19,834 nucleotides of DNA from Pinguiococcus pyrenoidosus (taxonomy: Eukaryota > Sar > Pinguiophyceae > Pinguiochrysidales > Pinguiochrysidaceae), in NCBI GenBank assembly GCA_019677205.1, contig JAAMXY010001426.1, forward strand, positions 1 to 19,834, read 5' to 3'. How positions within the stretch are numbered: position 1 is the stretch's first letter; each line of letters starts with the position of its first letter. This document shows, piece after piece, positions 7,301 to 16,199 of the stretch. The position numbers and the translations under genes were made by a program. A model generated the notes under the pieces. The model saw only the letters and a list, made by a program, of their open reading frames with translations. It did no database searches and had not been told where the DNA came from.

Positions 7301-10300
7301 CTACTTGCCTCCGCTGAGCACAGAGAAGCGGCCTTTCATGCGAGCACGCTTGCTGCGCCTCTGCTCCTCCTCCGACGCTTCCGAATTGCTGGTCACTTCG
7401 GACAAGCTGGGAGGTCCTCGCTTGTTCTTGTTCTTGTTCACTGCGCGATTGATCAGCTGCAGGTCCTTCGAGGGGGATTCGCCGAACTCATACAGCGCTC
7501 GCTTCGCTGGAGATTCCCCATACGCATAAAGCGCGTGCGTCCGAGGAGTCATGGCCGTACTGCTCAGCTCTCCTGGAGCCGCTAAATACATGTTCGTGTG
7601 CGCAACCCGTTGGGGAGATCGGTGCGCGCTCGGGTGCGGCAAGGCGGCCCGAGATGGTGACGAGGTTGCCAGCGGCGGCATCTTCGCGCCTCTCGCCACC
7701 ACAGAGGGGCTTCCGTGGTTGGAAGGGATCCTCCTCCGGACCGACGGGGGCGACATGGGCATGCGGCTCCCGCCGGCCTTCGACAGCGTGATCGCCGCCG
7801 CCGTGGCTTTCGCGTCCTCGACCGTGCGGATCTTGTCTGCAGCCTGTGGAGGTCGAGGTGGCTCGCCGTGAGTACCCTTGGGCAAAGAGCACTGGGCCTT
7901 GCGCAGTCCCGATCACGAACCTGGGCTTGCTCCACCATGCTTTGGAACTGCAGGACGTAGCCACGGACGCTGCGGATAAAAACATCATTGTAGAAGTCGA
8001 TCACGTTTCCCTTCGTCTTCCCCTGCGTGAGCAAAGCAAGCAGATGAGGCTTCCGCATCCTCCAGACGCATGCACGAACCACAGACTGCCTGAGCGCAGC
8101 AGGGTGGCAATCACCTGGCCGACTCCCATCGTGATGTGCTTGACGACCGACACCCAATGCGCTCCAAGCCCGGCCTTCTTGTAGGCGTCCATGATCTCTC
8201 TAAATGTCAGCGCCTTGCTCGACGGCAGCTGCTTCTCCTCCGAAGAGTCAGCCGCATTGCTCGCGGGAGTCGCGTTGATCTTCGAGATGGCGTACACGCT
8301 GCAGAGCATCAGCGTGTCAGCATGGCGATCCTTGAAGAGGTGGTGGTGCTCGAAGAGGCAGTACTTCAGCAGCGTCCAGATCTGATCAACGACGAAGTGG
8401 TCCAGCGAAAGCTCGTGGGTCACCGAGTACAGGCGCTGCGCCGCGGCTGCCAGGAGCCGACGGAAGAAGAACTCCAGGGTCTTCTCTCTGCTCCCGCCGC
8501 CGACCACTGCCTTCTTCCGGGTCTCCTCGCCATCCTTTGCCTTCTCCGCAGGCTGCGGAGGCTGCGGCGGTCGCCGCGAATGCTCCAGGAGCCGATCGAT
8601 GGGCCAGTTCCCCGACGCCTGCTGCTCCTCCAGAAGAGCGAAGATGGGGGACTCGTGCTTCCATGCGTCCTGTAGCAGAATCAGCTCGTGCAGCTCGTTC
8701 ATGTGCCGCTTGAGGCCGCTCGGGAGGTCCGGAGCGGCTCGCACAAAGGGCTCGATGGAGACCTGCAGATCAAAGCTCTTCAGGTCGAAGTAGTCGAGCA
8801 AGTCGGGATACGTGAAGGCCACGACGCTCCCCGGCTTGAGGATGACTTCGCAGCAGCAGGCAAGGATGGATCGGTGGAAGGTGTCCTTCCTCAGGAGCGT
8901 CGCGTGGTTGCTCGATCCAAGTCTGCGGCTCTCGCTCTGGATGATCTCTTCCAGCACGGCGTAGTACAGGGCTGTTATCCTGCCCTTCTCAATCGCAAAG
9001 CCTCTGCCCAGTCCGAACCCCGTCTCGGCGTTCTCTTCCGCCTTTCCGGCCGCGGGCGCACCCTCGTCGGTCGCGCCAGCGGTCAGGGACTTGCGAGCAT
9101 TCTGTGAATGGATCTGCAGCGACACGGCAAACGGGGACTTCAGCATGGCGTTGAAGATGCTCTCAATCCGCTGCTCCATCTGCTGCTTCAAGTCTCCCTC
9201 TTCCGCTGCGACCGCCGCCATCAGCGCCGGGCCTGCCTCCCGCGCCAGCGAGTCCAGATTATCTATCCATTCAAAATTGATCTTCATGGTGGACATGGGC
9301 GTCATCTCCAGGGCAGCCCGTGCAGCCTGAGATCGCGGCCGCGTCGGCGTGCTGGGAACGCGATGCTGGTTGTAGTCGGCAAAGAGCTGCCTCGAGGCTC
9401 CCTTGGGCGGCGCGCGACGCTTGCTCTGCGTGACCACCTTCGACGGCGTGTCCAAGACGTGAGAGAGCTCCTGGTTCAAGACATAGCGCTCGTCAAGCAT
9501 GCCAATGTCCAGGCAGAGCCCGCCGTAGTAGTTGTTCAGGTTCAGGATGTTCAGCTTCAGAACGGCCGGATGGAACATGTGCACGAGGGGCGTGTCGGGC
9601 GGAGCCTCCAAGCTGTCCGTCTGCGACTCGTCCCGCGAGTCGTCCTCGGGACTGCCTCCCTGCAGCACAAGGTGCTTGCCCTCCAGAAGATCGCGACAGA
9701 GGTCCTGGATCCCGTCGCGCTGCTGCTTGATGAGGTCCGCCGAGACGCCCGTCACGAAAGCGAGCGCTTCGAGCAGCTTCTCGCCGCTGCCCGCCACGCA
9801 GTAGGCATGCTTGAGCACGAGCTCCTCGACGGCCAGCAGCACGTAGTAGCTGGTGACCATGTCCATCTGGGCCGCGCAGTCCATGCCAGTTTCGGTGAGA
9901 TCCTCATCAATCAGCGCCCAACGCGGGGTTTCATTCTCATTGCTTCGCGCTGGCCACTTCACCTGCTTGTTCGGCACCAGATGCTGCCTGGCAATGACGT
10001 ACAGCATCCACGCAAAGTTGGGCAGGTCGGAGTCGCCAGGCGGATCCGCCATGTGGCTCCCGCCGGCCTTGGTCAGAACGGCCAGCCGCTGCGCCCTGCG
10101 TGACACGCGAGGAAGCCCGGTTTAGACCCACCACAAACGCTTCGTTGCTGAGCACTGATCGACGTACCAGAGCTTTTGGAACTTGCTGTACACCGCGTTG
10201 GTGATCACGTACTGCTCCTTCAAGGACTTCATCGTGAGGGTGAGGTCCGGAGTCCCGAAGTGCTCGTCCGGCAGCAGCTTGATGTACTCGAAGAAGTCGA

Positions 10301-10677
10301 TGATGCTAATCTGCGTTTCGCGGAGAGATCCAGAGAGATGAGTTTCCCTTTCTCCGATTTGGCATTCCGGCCCACGGGGGATGACGCACCTTGGCGGCGT
10401 TGAGGAGCGCGGTGAGTTTGATCCCGTTGCCTCGGACGAGTTTGACCTGCGACTCCTCGGACTCGCTCTTGGTCTTGCGCCGTATCGGGCATGGCAGTTC
10501 CATGGTGTCCCTATGCGCCGCTATGAACAGCGCGATGGCCGCCCAGAGGCTCTTCTCCTCCGCCATGTTCGCCGCGATCTCCGCAGTCTCAATCTGCCGC
10601 AGCACCTCCTCACCCGCCGCGAGGCTTTTCGCATCGGCGTTTAAAGAGCGTGCGAGGCGTTCATAGCTCTCAATCAT
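7301..10677 (-). CDS. RB1-like: Retinoblastoma-family protein (pocket protein)
   Basis: Five exons (minus strand: 10677-10390, 10310-10168, 10095-8115, 8022-7921, 7843-7301) join to 1018 codons plus TAG; introns are 79, 72, 92 and 77 bp. Residues ~1-250 are the cyclin-like N-terminal domain. Pocket A spans ~408-650, with the conserved HRSILACCCEVIL. Pocket B spans ~680-838, with DQIWTLLKYCLFEHHHLFKD, then RHADTLMLCSVYAISKI and, from exon 4, NVIDFYNDVFI. The C-terminal domain has CDK-type S/T-P sites and the GES...INRAVN element that in RbC contacts E2F-DP. RB represses E2F targets in the nucleus until phosphorylated by cyclin-CDKs. The RbC GES motif is present twice. The ATG at 10677 is the first after an in-frame TGA ten codons upstream. 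Length fits plant and algal RB proteins. Confidence 0.93.
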
Positions 10678-10766
10678 GACGCCTCCAGTCAAAAGGACGA
10701 GGCCTCAAACGCCTCAATTCCGAGAATCTCGCCGCCGACGTCCCTCCTACACCGCGCGGAGAAAGG

Positions 10767-10774
10767 GCGGGAAA
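10767..10774 (-). promoter_or_regulatory. E2F-like site upstream of RB
   Basis: GCGGGAAA on the + strand is TTTCCCGC in the RB direction, a perfect TTTSSCGC match, 90 bp upstream of the RB ATG. RB promoters in other eukaryotes carry E2F sites that give negative feedback; the same is inferred here. Confidence 0.5.
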
Positions 10775-10989
10775 CTAGCCAAGATTGAAGACAAGGGTTT
10801 TCAAAAATCAAAACTGCGGGGACGCTCACTATTCCTCTGTCATTCAGCTGCTTCGGAGAGCAACATGAATATTGGAGAAGCGAATCAGCTGGAAGTACAG
10901 ATGTCGAAAACCGCATGTCACCTATCTTTGCGCAGGCAGCACCTCTTCTTGATTGGCCTTATGGCATTGGTCCGGGTCGGGCGCAAATG

Positions 10990-10997
10990 GCGGGAAA
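10990..10997 (-). promoter_or_regulatory. Second E2F-like site between RB and the methyltransferase
   Basis: A second perfect GCGGGAAA (TTTCCCGC on the minus strand), about 310 bp upstream of RB and 410 bp upstream of the methyltransferase start. It could serve either gene. Confidence 0.4.
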
Positions 10998-11071
10998 ACT
11001 TGGCCGCAGTATTACAGATGAATTGTAAGCGTGACACGTCCAATGCGATGCATTCTTGGCTAGGATTCTTC

Positions 11072-11132
11072 CACTGAAACTGCTACAGTTTTTCACTGAA
11101 AATATTGAATTTTTCAATGAAACTTATGTAGT
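11072..11132. repeat. Three phased CAMTGAAA motifs with a hairpin, AT-rich
   Basis: CACTGAAA at 11072-11079 and 11094-11101 and CAATGAAA at 11115-11122 are spaced 22 and 21 bp apart, about two helical turns. The first and third copies continue as an imperfect 20-bp direct repeat (15 of 20 identical, ending AGTTT). Between the second and third lies a hairpin, ATTGAA-TTT-TTCAAT (11104-11118). Confidence 0.55.
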
Positions 11133-11404
11133 TTGGACGCTCATTCTCTGAATTATGGCCTCTCATCAAAGCCATCTACAGCAAATTCATGGACCTTGTG
11201 ATAAGGAAAACTGTACAAATCAAAACGTTCTGTGACTCGCAAAACACCTGTCATGAAAATCACAAGCCGATACCAAGAATTCGTGGGAAGCCTCCAAAAA
11301 AAAGAAAGCCAAGGCGCCACCATGAATGAACCCCGAGGCCACGAGACGCCTGCAATCATGTGACTTCGGCCGACTGTACCTCAAAGCCGCGCATCACGTC
11401 TAAG

Positions 11405-12824
11405 ATGCTCTGGAGACGCATGGGCAGCAGCGTCATGCTCTTTGGACTGCTCCGCCGCCTCAGTGCACTGCGCCTCCCGCTCCGTCTCCACTCCACGCCG
11501 CCGGCAGACTTCTCCGCGGCCTTCAGCAGCCCGTACCACGCCCCAGTGCTCTGCCAAGAGGTGTGCGAGTGGTTGGTGACGGATCCCGGCGGAGTTTACA
11601 TCGACGGAACCCTGGGCGGCGGCGGCCACTCCGCCGCGTTGCTGTTCATGCTGAGCAAAGCAGCGGACGCGGCGGCGCTGAAGCCCAAAGTCCTGGGAAT
11701 CGACCGCGATCGAGAGGCCATCGCGACTGCTTCGGAGAGGCTGCAGACCTACGGAGAGAGCGGCATGTTTGAGGCCGTGCAGCGCGACTTTGCGCGCATG
11801 GCGGACGTGGTGGACAAGCACAGCGTCTCCGGGATTCTCCTGGACCTCGGCGTCAGCTCGCGGCAGATCGACGACCCAGGCAGAGGGTTCAGCTTTGCCG
11901 AAGAGAGAGACGGACCGTTGGATATGCGCATGGATGCCACTGCAGGTGTGTGGTCGCTGTTGCTGCGCCAAGGCCAAGTGGGGGGCAAGGCGCGTGCCTG
12001 ACGCAGCCACTGTTCCGGGAAGGGAGAAGATCAGCTGCGGATCTCGTGAACTACGCGAGTGCAGATGAGCTCGTGCGGATCCTGCGCGAGTACGGCGAGC
12101 AGCCAAGCGCCAGGCGAATAGTTACGGCAATCTTGAAGAACAGGCCCATCGAGAGAACATGGCAGCTGGCACAGGTATGAGAGACCAAAGCGCCAAGAGA
12201 CAAAAAAGGCGGCAAGGACGCGAGGCATGCGTCAGCAAACAACCTCATGCGTTCGTAGGTTGTGGAAAGATGCGTCCCTTTCAAGGAGAGGCAAAAGGCC
12301 TCCGCCCGAGTTTTCCAAGCACTCAGAATCGCTGTGAACGACGAGCTTGGACAACTTGAACAGGCGCTGCTGGCCGCCGAGAAGCTTCTTAGGCCTGGTG
12401 GAAGGTGAGCTGCTCCCTCAACTTGACGTGCCGCGCGCAAGGCTGTCTTCGCGCCTTCATCCAACTGTCGCGACAGCCTCTCAACCCCTTCACGCTTCTG
12501 CCAGGCTCGCAATCATCAGCTACCACTCCCTGGAAGATCGGCGCGTCAAGAGAACGTTTCGGAACGGCGCGCTCACCAACCGGGAACCGCTGAAGGACAT
12601 CTATGGCAACGTTTTGTCGCCGTGGAAGCCGCTTGGGCCGCGAAAGCCGATCATCGCCTCGGAGAAGGAGGTAGGCCGCATGCGCGAGGTTCGTCGACGC
12701 TGGACAGAGCTGACGACCGGCCTGCCGTCAGATCGAGTTCAACTCGCGGTCGCGGAGCGCGCGGTTGAGGGTTGCGGAGAGGACAGGCTTTGGCCTTGCA
12801 GAAGAGGCCGCCGAAGAAAGCTAG
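11405..12824 (+). CDS. rsmH: Organellar RsmH/MraW-type 16S rRNA (cytosine-N4) methyltransferase
   Basis: Five exons (11405-11945, 12023-12174, 12259-12404, 12505-12670, 12732-12824) give 365 codons plus TAG. Residues 1-30 are Arg- and hydrophobic-rich without acids, like a mitochondrial (or plastid) targeting leader. The body is typical Rsm[10 protein letters not shown] (~45-53), the SAM-binding [14 protein letters not shown] (67-80), GIDRD (98-102), [12 protein letters not shown] (145-156), GPLDMRMD (170-177), [31 protein letters not shown], and a C-terminal [13 protein letters not shown]. RsmH uses SAM to methylate N4 of C1402 in the small-subunit rRNA decoding centre; this copy probably serves an organelle ribosome. 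Intron 5 (12671-12731) is required, since reading through destroys the conserved C-terminus. The acceptor of intron 1 is uncertain: 12022 gives one extra Arg, 12034 loses three residues. CTGAC branch points lie at 11998 and 12710. Confidence 0.9.
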
Positions 12825-13912
12825 ACTTGTTCTTGTGACGAGGCCTTGCTGAAATCGCTCGAGCTTCTGACGGGCCTCGTCCTCAGCTTCGCAGCAACCT
12901 TCAGAGCTCCGGCTTTCCCAACCAGCGGCATCAAGCTCGACATGACCTCGAGGCGCCGCACCTGATTCATGGTCTCCTCGAAGTACCCCGCCGCTTTCGC
13001 CGCAAGCTGCCGCATGTGCCGGTCCGAGTCGCCCCTCTTGCGCTTCTGCATCCGCTGGCGCAGGCTCGCCTGCTCGGCCTCGCTGGCGTTGCGGATGTCC
13101 GGCTTGTAGTCGGGGTTCAGCCACATGCTGGCCATGGACGTCGCGTGGTTGCTACCTTCCAAGTCCGTGAGCCCGAGGTCGACCCTCCCGCTGCTCTCCT
13201 GCTGCCGGCGCTTCCTCTGCTCCTCCCGCACCTGCTCGCCGCTCTTCGCGGTGATCTTGCTCCGGTGGCCCATGTTGTACTCCTGCAGCTGCTTCTGGTA
13301 CTCCAGCTCGGCCATCCGCACTTCCTCCGCCTCTTCCCTCGTCCGGCGCTCTCGCCGCTCCCTATCCAGGCGCTCGTCCTGCGCGCGCTTCAGCTCCTCC
13401 TCGGCCATGAGGTTCCGCACTCGCTGGTTCTCCCGAATGGACTCCGCGTCCAGCCTGCGCCGCTCTTCCAACTTCTTGCGCGTCTTGTCTACATCGATCC
13501 CGTTGGAGAGGTTGTAGATCAGGTCTTCCGCCTCCTCCAGGTACTGGTCGTACGCAGCCTTGTCGCCGCCGAAGTCGCCCAGGAACTTGTTGTACACGCT
13601 CCGGACCTCTCGGCGGTTCTTGTCGTCCTTCTCCGCCAAGATGTCCAGGTAGTCCTTGGCCACCAGATGGCTCTTCGTCAGCGTCTGTCCGCAGTCGGGC
13701 ACTGGACAGACGATCTTCCCCAAAAAGTGGCGCGTGCGGCAGTCCTCGCAGAAGCGGTGTCCGCAGACCGTACTGGTCAGCAAGCGCCGCAGCTCCCCCT
13801 GCTGCAGGTTCGAGCTGCTGTCCTCCGCGCGCCCGCACATCGCACAGTGCGGAACGTGCTGGGGATCTTCGCGCCCATAGCGCCTCTGGCGCTTGTTGCT
13901 GTAGTACCGCAT
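12821..13912 (-). CDS. MAT1: MAT1/Tfb3-type CDK-activating kinase assembly factor
   Basis: An intronless frame of 363 codons plus TAG. A C3HC4 RING finger is at the N-terminus: Cys23, Cys26, Cys50, His52, Cys55, Cys58, Cys69 and Cys74, with the STVCGHRFCEDC core. Then comes the MAT1 family helix region: YNKFLGDFGGDKAAYDQYLE, then AEDLIYNLSNGIDVDKTRKK and a long charged coiled coil (~150-240). The C-terminal ~110 residues are poorly conserved. Human MAT1 is 309 residues. MAT1 holds CDK7 and cyclin H together, activating CDKs and, within TFIIH, phosphorylating the Pol II C-terminal domain. The ATG at 13912 starts the conserved MRYYSNKRQRR sequence; an in-frame upstream extension is open but Arg/Pro-rich and looks like leader DNA. 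The stop codon shares bases with that of the convergent methyltransferase. Confidence 0.93.
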   Translation of the reverse strand: MRYYSNKRQRRYGREDPQHVPHCAMCGRAEDSSSNLQQGELRRLLTSTVCGHRFCEDCRTRHFLGKIVCPVPDCGQTLTKSHLVAKDYLDILAEKDDKNRREVRSVYNKFLGDFGGDKAAYDQYLEEAEDLIYNLSNGIDVDKTRKKLEERRRLDAESIRENQRVRNLMAEEELKRAQDERLDRERRERRTREEAEEVRMAELEYQKQLQEYNMGHRSKITAKSGEQVREEQRKRRQQESSGRVDLGLTDLEGSNHATSMASMWLNPDYKPDIRNASEAEQASLRQRMQKRKRGDSDRHMRQLAAKAAGYFEETMNQVRRLEVMSSLMPLVGKAGALKVAAKLRTRPVRSSSDFSKASSQEQV

Positions 13913-13961
13913 CGGATGAGGCGGGCCGGGCCGGGCAGCGGCCAAACCGCGGGAGCGTCTG

Positions 13962-13969
13962 GCGGGAAA
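13962..13969 (-). promoter_or_regulatory. E2F-like site upstream of MAT1
   Basis: GCGGGAAA on the + strand (TTTCCCGC toward MAT1, preceded by further Ts) is a perfect TTTSSCGC match 50 bp before the MAT1 ATG, in the 230-bp spacer shared with the divergent gene at 14143. Confidence 0.42.
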
Positions 13970-14142
13970 AAAGCACACCGCCATTCCTTCTGTCACGGCC
14001 TTCGGCCGGAGGGTCTCGAAATCTCGAAATCGACGGAAACCGCGACCGCGCCGAGGTGAACACCGGTGTCCGCTCAGATCTCGAAAGTCGCCGGCCGCGT
14101 CGTATCTGTCGCCGCAGCCACGATCGCACCTCTCGCGCCCGC

Positions 14143-16092
14143 ATGCCACTTGGCGTTTGGCGCGCCTTTTGCGCCACGGTGGCTTCCTCGATGCCTCTCC
14201 TGGTGCTGCTGCTCTTCCTGAGTACCAGCGCCGCGCTGAGGCCGGCGCTGGTGTCGCGCGCGCGACACCACCACGCGCGGCGCCGCGAGGTGCTGCGGTT
14301 CAGTCAGAGGTCGGACTTCGGCGCCGAAGAATCGGAGCGGTTCGCGTACGCGCGCCGCGTGGCGCGCGAGCGCGACGCAGAGTGGTATGAGGATGTGGTT
14401 CTGGGCGGCGCGCGCGTTCCGGACCCGCGGTACAGCGCGTACGACGCCGGCGAAACTTCAAGTGCGCAACGCTTCGAAGAGGACCTCAGCGACGCCGCTT
14501 GGGCAGGCGACTTCAGCGACGACGAGTTGGACTTGCTGGAGCTGGGGTACCGGGAGGAGGACTTGGACCGCCTCGCCGAGGACGTGATTCCTCTTCTGCT
14601 GGAGCGGCGGCTGCCCAGACCTCGCGGCCGCCTGCCTGCCGACTGGCTTCGTGCGGAGTACGTGTCGTATGCGCCGCGAATGCCGGTCGAGAGGTCGGCG
14701 CGCAGGCCCGCCCGCCGCCGCGAGGCCTGGTCCAGGCTTCCCGAGGATGATGACGAGGATCTCCGACCAGCAGACAGGCGTTCCAGGGCTGCAAGAGGCG
14801 ACGACCCGCAGAATTTCCCGCGTCCACGGAGGCCAGAAGAGGATCGTGGTATCCCCCGGCAACGGCCGTCGCAGGATGTGTTTCCAGATGAGGAGGATGC
14901 TGACGAGGACGAGTTTGCCAGAGCGGCAGATGCAGCAAAATCGAGGGGGCCGTCGCCGGCGACAGAAGTTGAAGATGACGTGGAAGACGACGCTGTTGTC
15001 GCTGACACGGTACCACAGGCACCCCTGAATCTTACATCTGGACAAGAGGGGACTGAGCGGGAGGCAACGAGCGAAGCAGCATCGCAGTCTTTTGGGTCGG
15101 AATCCAAGGCTGAGTCCAAGGCTGAGTCCAAGGCTGAGTCCAAGGCTGAGTCCGAGGAGGATGGAGGACCAGTGCCATTTCCACAGCTCGAACTGCAGAA
15201 GGCTCCCGAACCAGTGGGTGCAAGCATGGCGCCTCCGCAGCCGAGTGGAGCAACTACCAATCCAAAGGGAAGTGCTGCAGCAACAGCCACAGCAACAGCA
15301 GCAGCAGCATCGGCGGCGGCGGCGGCTGATCAAGCTCCAAATCAGGCGAAGGACAAAGGGGAGCCGGAGCCTTCGGAGAGTCCCGAAAGAGACACCGGCA
15401 ACGCGTTGAGGCCACCTGCTCGGCCCAGCGCCGCCGAGCCACGACCACGACCGAGGAGAGAGCGCTCCCCCAGCCGTCAGCCACGGGAAAGGCGAGACGC
15501 ATACTCCAGACCGCCGCCAAGGCCGTCACGGCGCGGCAGGGACTACTACGAAGATGAAGACGAGTACGAGGTGGTCTTCAAACGGCCCAGAACCGAGAGA
15601 TACGCCGCGCCGCCGAGCGAGTACTACGATGAGGACCGGGTGCGCCGGAATGGACGCATGCGCACGGTCCCACGCGCCCTCGAAGAGGACGGAGCCCGGG
15701 CGCGGGCGAAGCGCAAGAAGTCGCTGAAGGCAAAGGGGAGCGTTGACGACTACGACGAGGAGCTCACCTTCTGGCCGGGACCGAAGGAGTTCCGCAAGCT
15801 TCTGAATGACGAGGCGGCCTTGAGACTCGACGTGGTCGGGGGCTGGGCGGTGGATTTGGTGAAGGCGGAGCAGAACTGGCGCTACAATCTCTACATAGGC
15901 TTTTTGGACTTCGTCAAGGGAGACTCAGGAGAAGCCCTTTTCGAACGAGCGCTCATGGGAGACGACGGACCGGACTACGATGACCGCTGGTGGGTTGGCG
16001 TCGACGATGAGGAACAGTTCGGTTGGGGCTGGGGCTCCCGTGAGGACGATTCGAAGCGCCCAAAGAAGCGGCGCGGGAATCCACCGCAGTAG
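14143..16092 (+). CDS. Unknown secreted or organelle-targeted protein with Trp-rich C-terminal domain
   Basis: A single exon of 649 codons plus TAG if ATG 14143 is used; ATG 14191 would give a shorter, cleaner signal peptide (MPLLVLLLFLSTSA). After this hydrophobic leader comes an Arg/His-rich, acid-poor stretch (ALRPALVSRARHHHARRR), as in the bipartite leaders of secondary-plastid proteins; an ER or secreted fate is equally possible. Residues ~100-520 are low complexity: acidic and Arg-rich blocks, four SKAE repeats (321-336), a poly-Ala run and Arg/Pro/Ser-rich segments. The only globular-looking part is residues ~533-630, with FWPGPKEFRKLL, then GGWAVDLVKAEQNWRYNLY and FLDFVKGDSGEALF, followed by an acidic, Trp-rich tail. 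I do not know this domain. It shares a 230-bp divergent promoter with MAT1 and converges on the Dpy-30 gene. Confidence 0.75.
   Translation: MPLGVWRAFCATVASSMPLLVLLLFLSTSAALRPALVSRARHHHARRREVLRFSQRSDFGAEESERFAYARRVARERDAEWYEDVVLGGARVPDPRYSAYDAGETSSAQRFEEDLSDAAWAGDFSDDELDLLELGYREEDLDRLAEDVIPLLLERRLPRPRGRLPADWLRAEYVSYAPRMPVERSARRPARRREAWSRLPEDDDEDLRPADRRSRAARGDDPQNFPRPRRPEEDRGIPRQRPSQDVFPDEEDADEDEFARAADAAKSRGPSPATEVEDDVEDDAVVADTVPQAPLNLTSGQEGTEREATSEAASQSFGSESKAESKAESKAESKAESEEDGGPVPFPQLELQKAPEPVGASMAPPQPSGATTNPKGSAAATATATAAAASAAAAADQAPNQAKDKGEPEPSESPERDTGNALRPPARPSAAEPRPRPRRERSPSRQPRERRDAYSRPPPRPSRRGRDYYEDEDEYEVVFKRPRTERYAAPPSEYYDEDRVRRNGRMRTVPRALEEDGARARAKRKKSLKAKGSVDDYDEELTFWPGPKEFRKLLNDEAALRLDVVGGWAVDLVKAEQNWRYNLYIGFLDFVKGDSGEALFERALMGDDGPDYDDRWWVGVDDEEQFGWGWGSREDDSKRPKKRRGNPPQ
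15103..15153 (+). repeat. 12-bp coding tandem repeat (SKAE x4)
   Basis: Four perfect copies of TCCAAGGCTGAG followed by TCC, in frame inside the low-complexity region, encode four Ser-Lys-Ala-Glu units. Perfect DNA identity, including synonymous positions, suggests recent expansion. Confidence 0.9.
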
Positions 16093-16199
16093 CATGGAAA
16101 TCTGCTGTTCGTTTGTTTGGAGTTGTGCTTCGTCCTTCCGCGGCTTCGCTCATGCATCGCCATCAGTGACCCGGGGTCTGTCGCTTGGAAGCTCGCCGC

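Larger units (their letters stand above)
10678..11404. other. Divergent promoter region between RB and the rRNA methyltransferase
   Basis: About 730 bp between two divergent starts. The RB-proximal half has two E2F-like octamers; the other half (~11060-11300) is AT-rich compared with the window, with phased short repeats and a small hairpin. A 133-codon ORF (10676-11077) and others crossing this stretch have no recognisable domain, and I treat them as non-coding. Confidence 0.55.

Noticed and set aside
9108-10103. 331-codon ORF on the + strand
   Set aside because: It lies wholly antisense to the conserved RB exon 3, has biased composition and no domain; long shadow ORFs are expected in GC-rich coding DNA.
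12671-12838. Read-through C-terminus of the methyltransferase without intron 5
   Set aside because: It lacks the invariant [12 protein letters not shown] ending, which the GT-AG intron 12671-12731 with its CTGAC branch point restores exactly.
13016-14059. 347-codon Leu/Ala-rich ORF on the + strand
   Set aside because: It is antisense to MAT1, whose RING finger and family motifs clearly define the coding strand.
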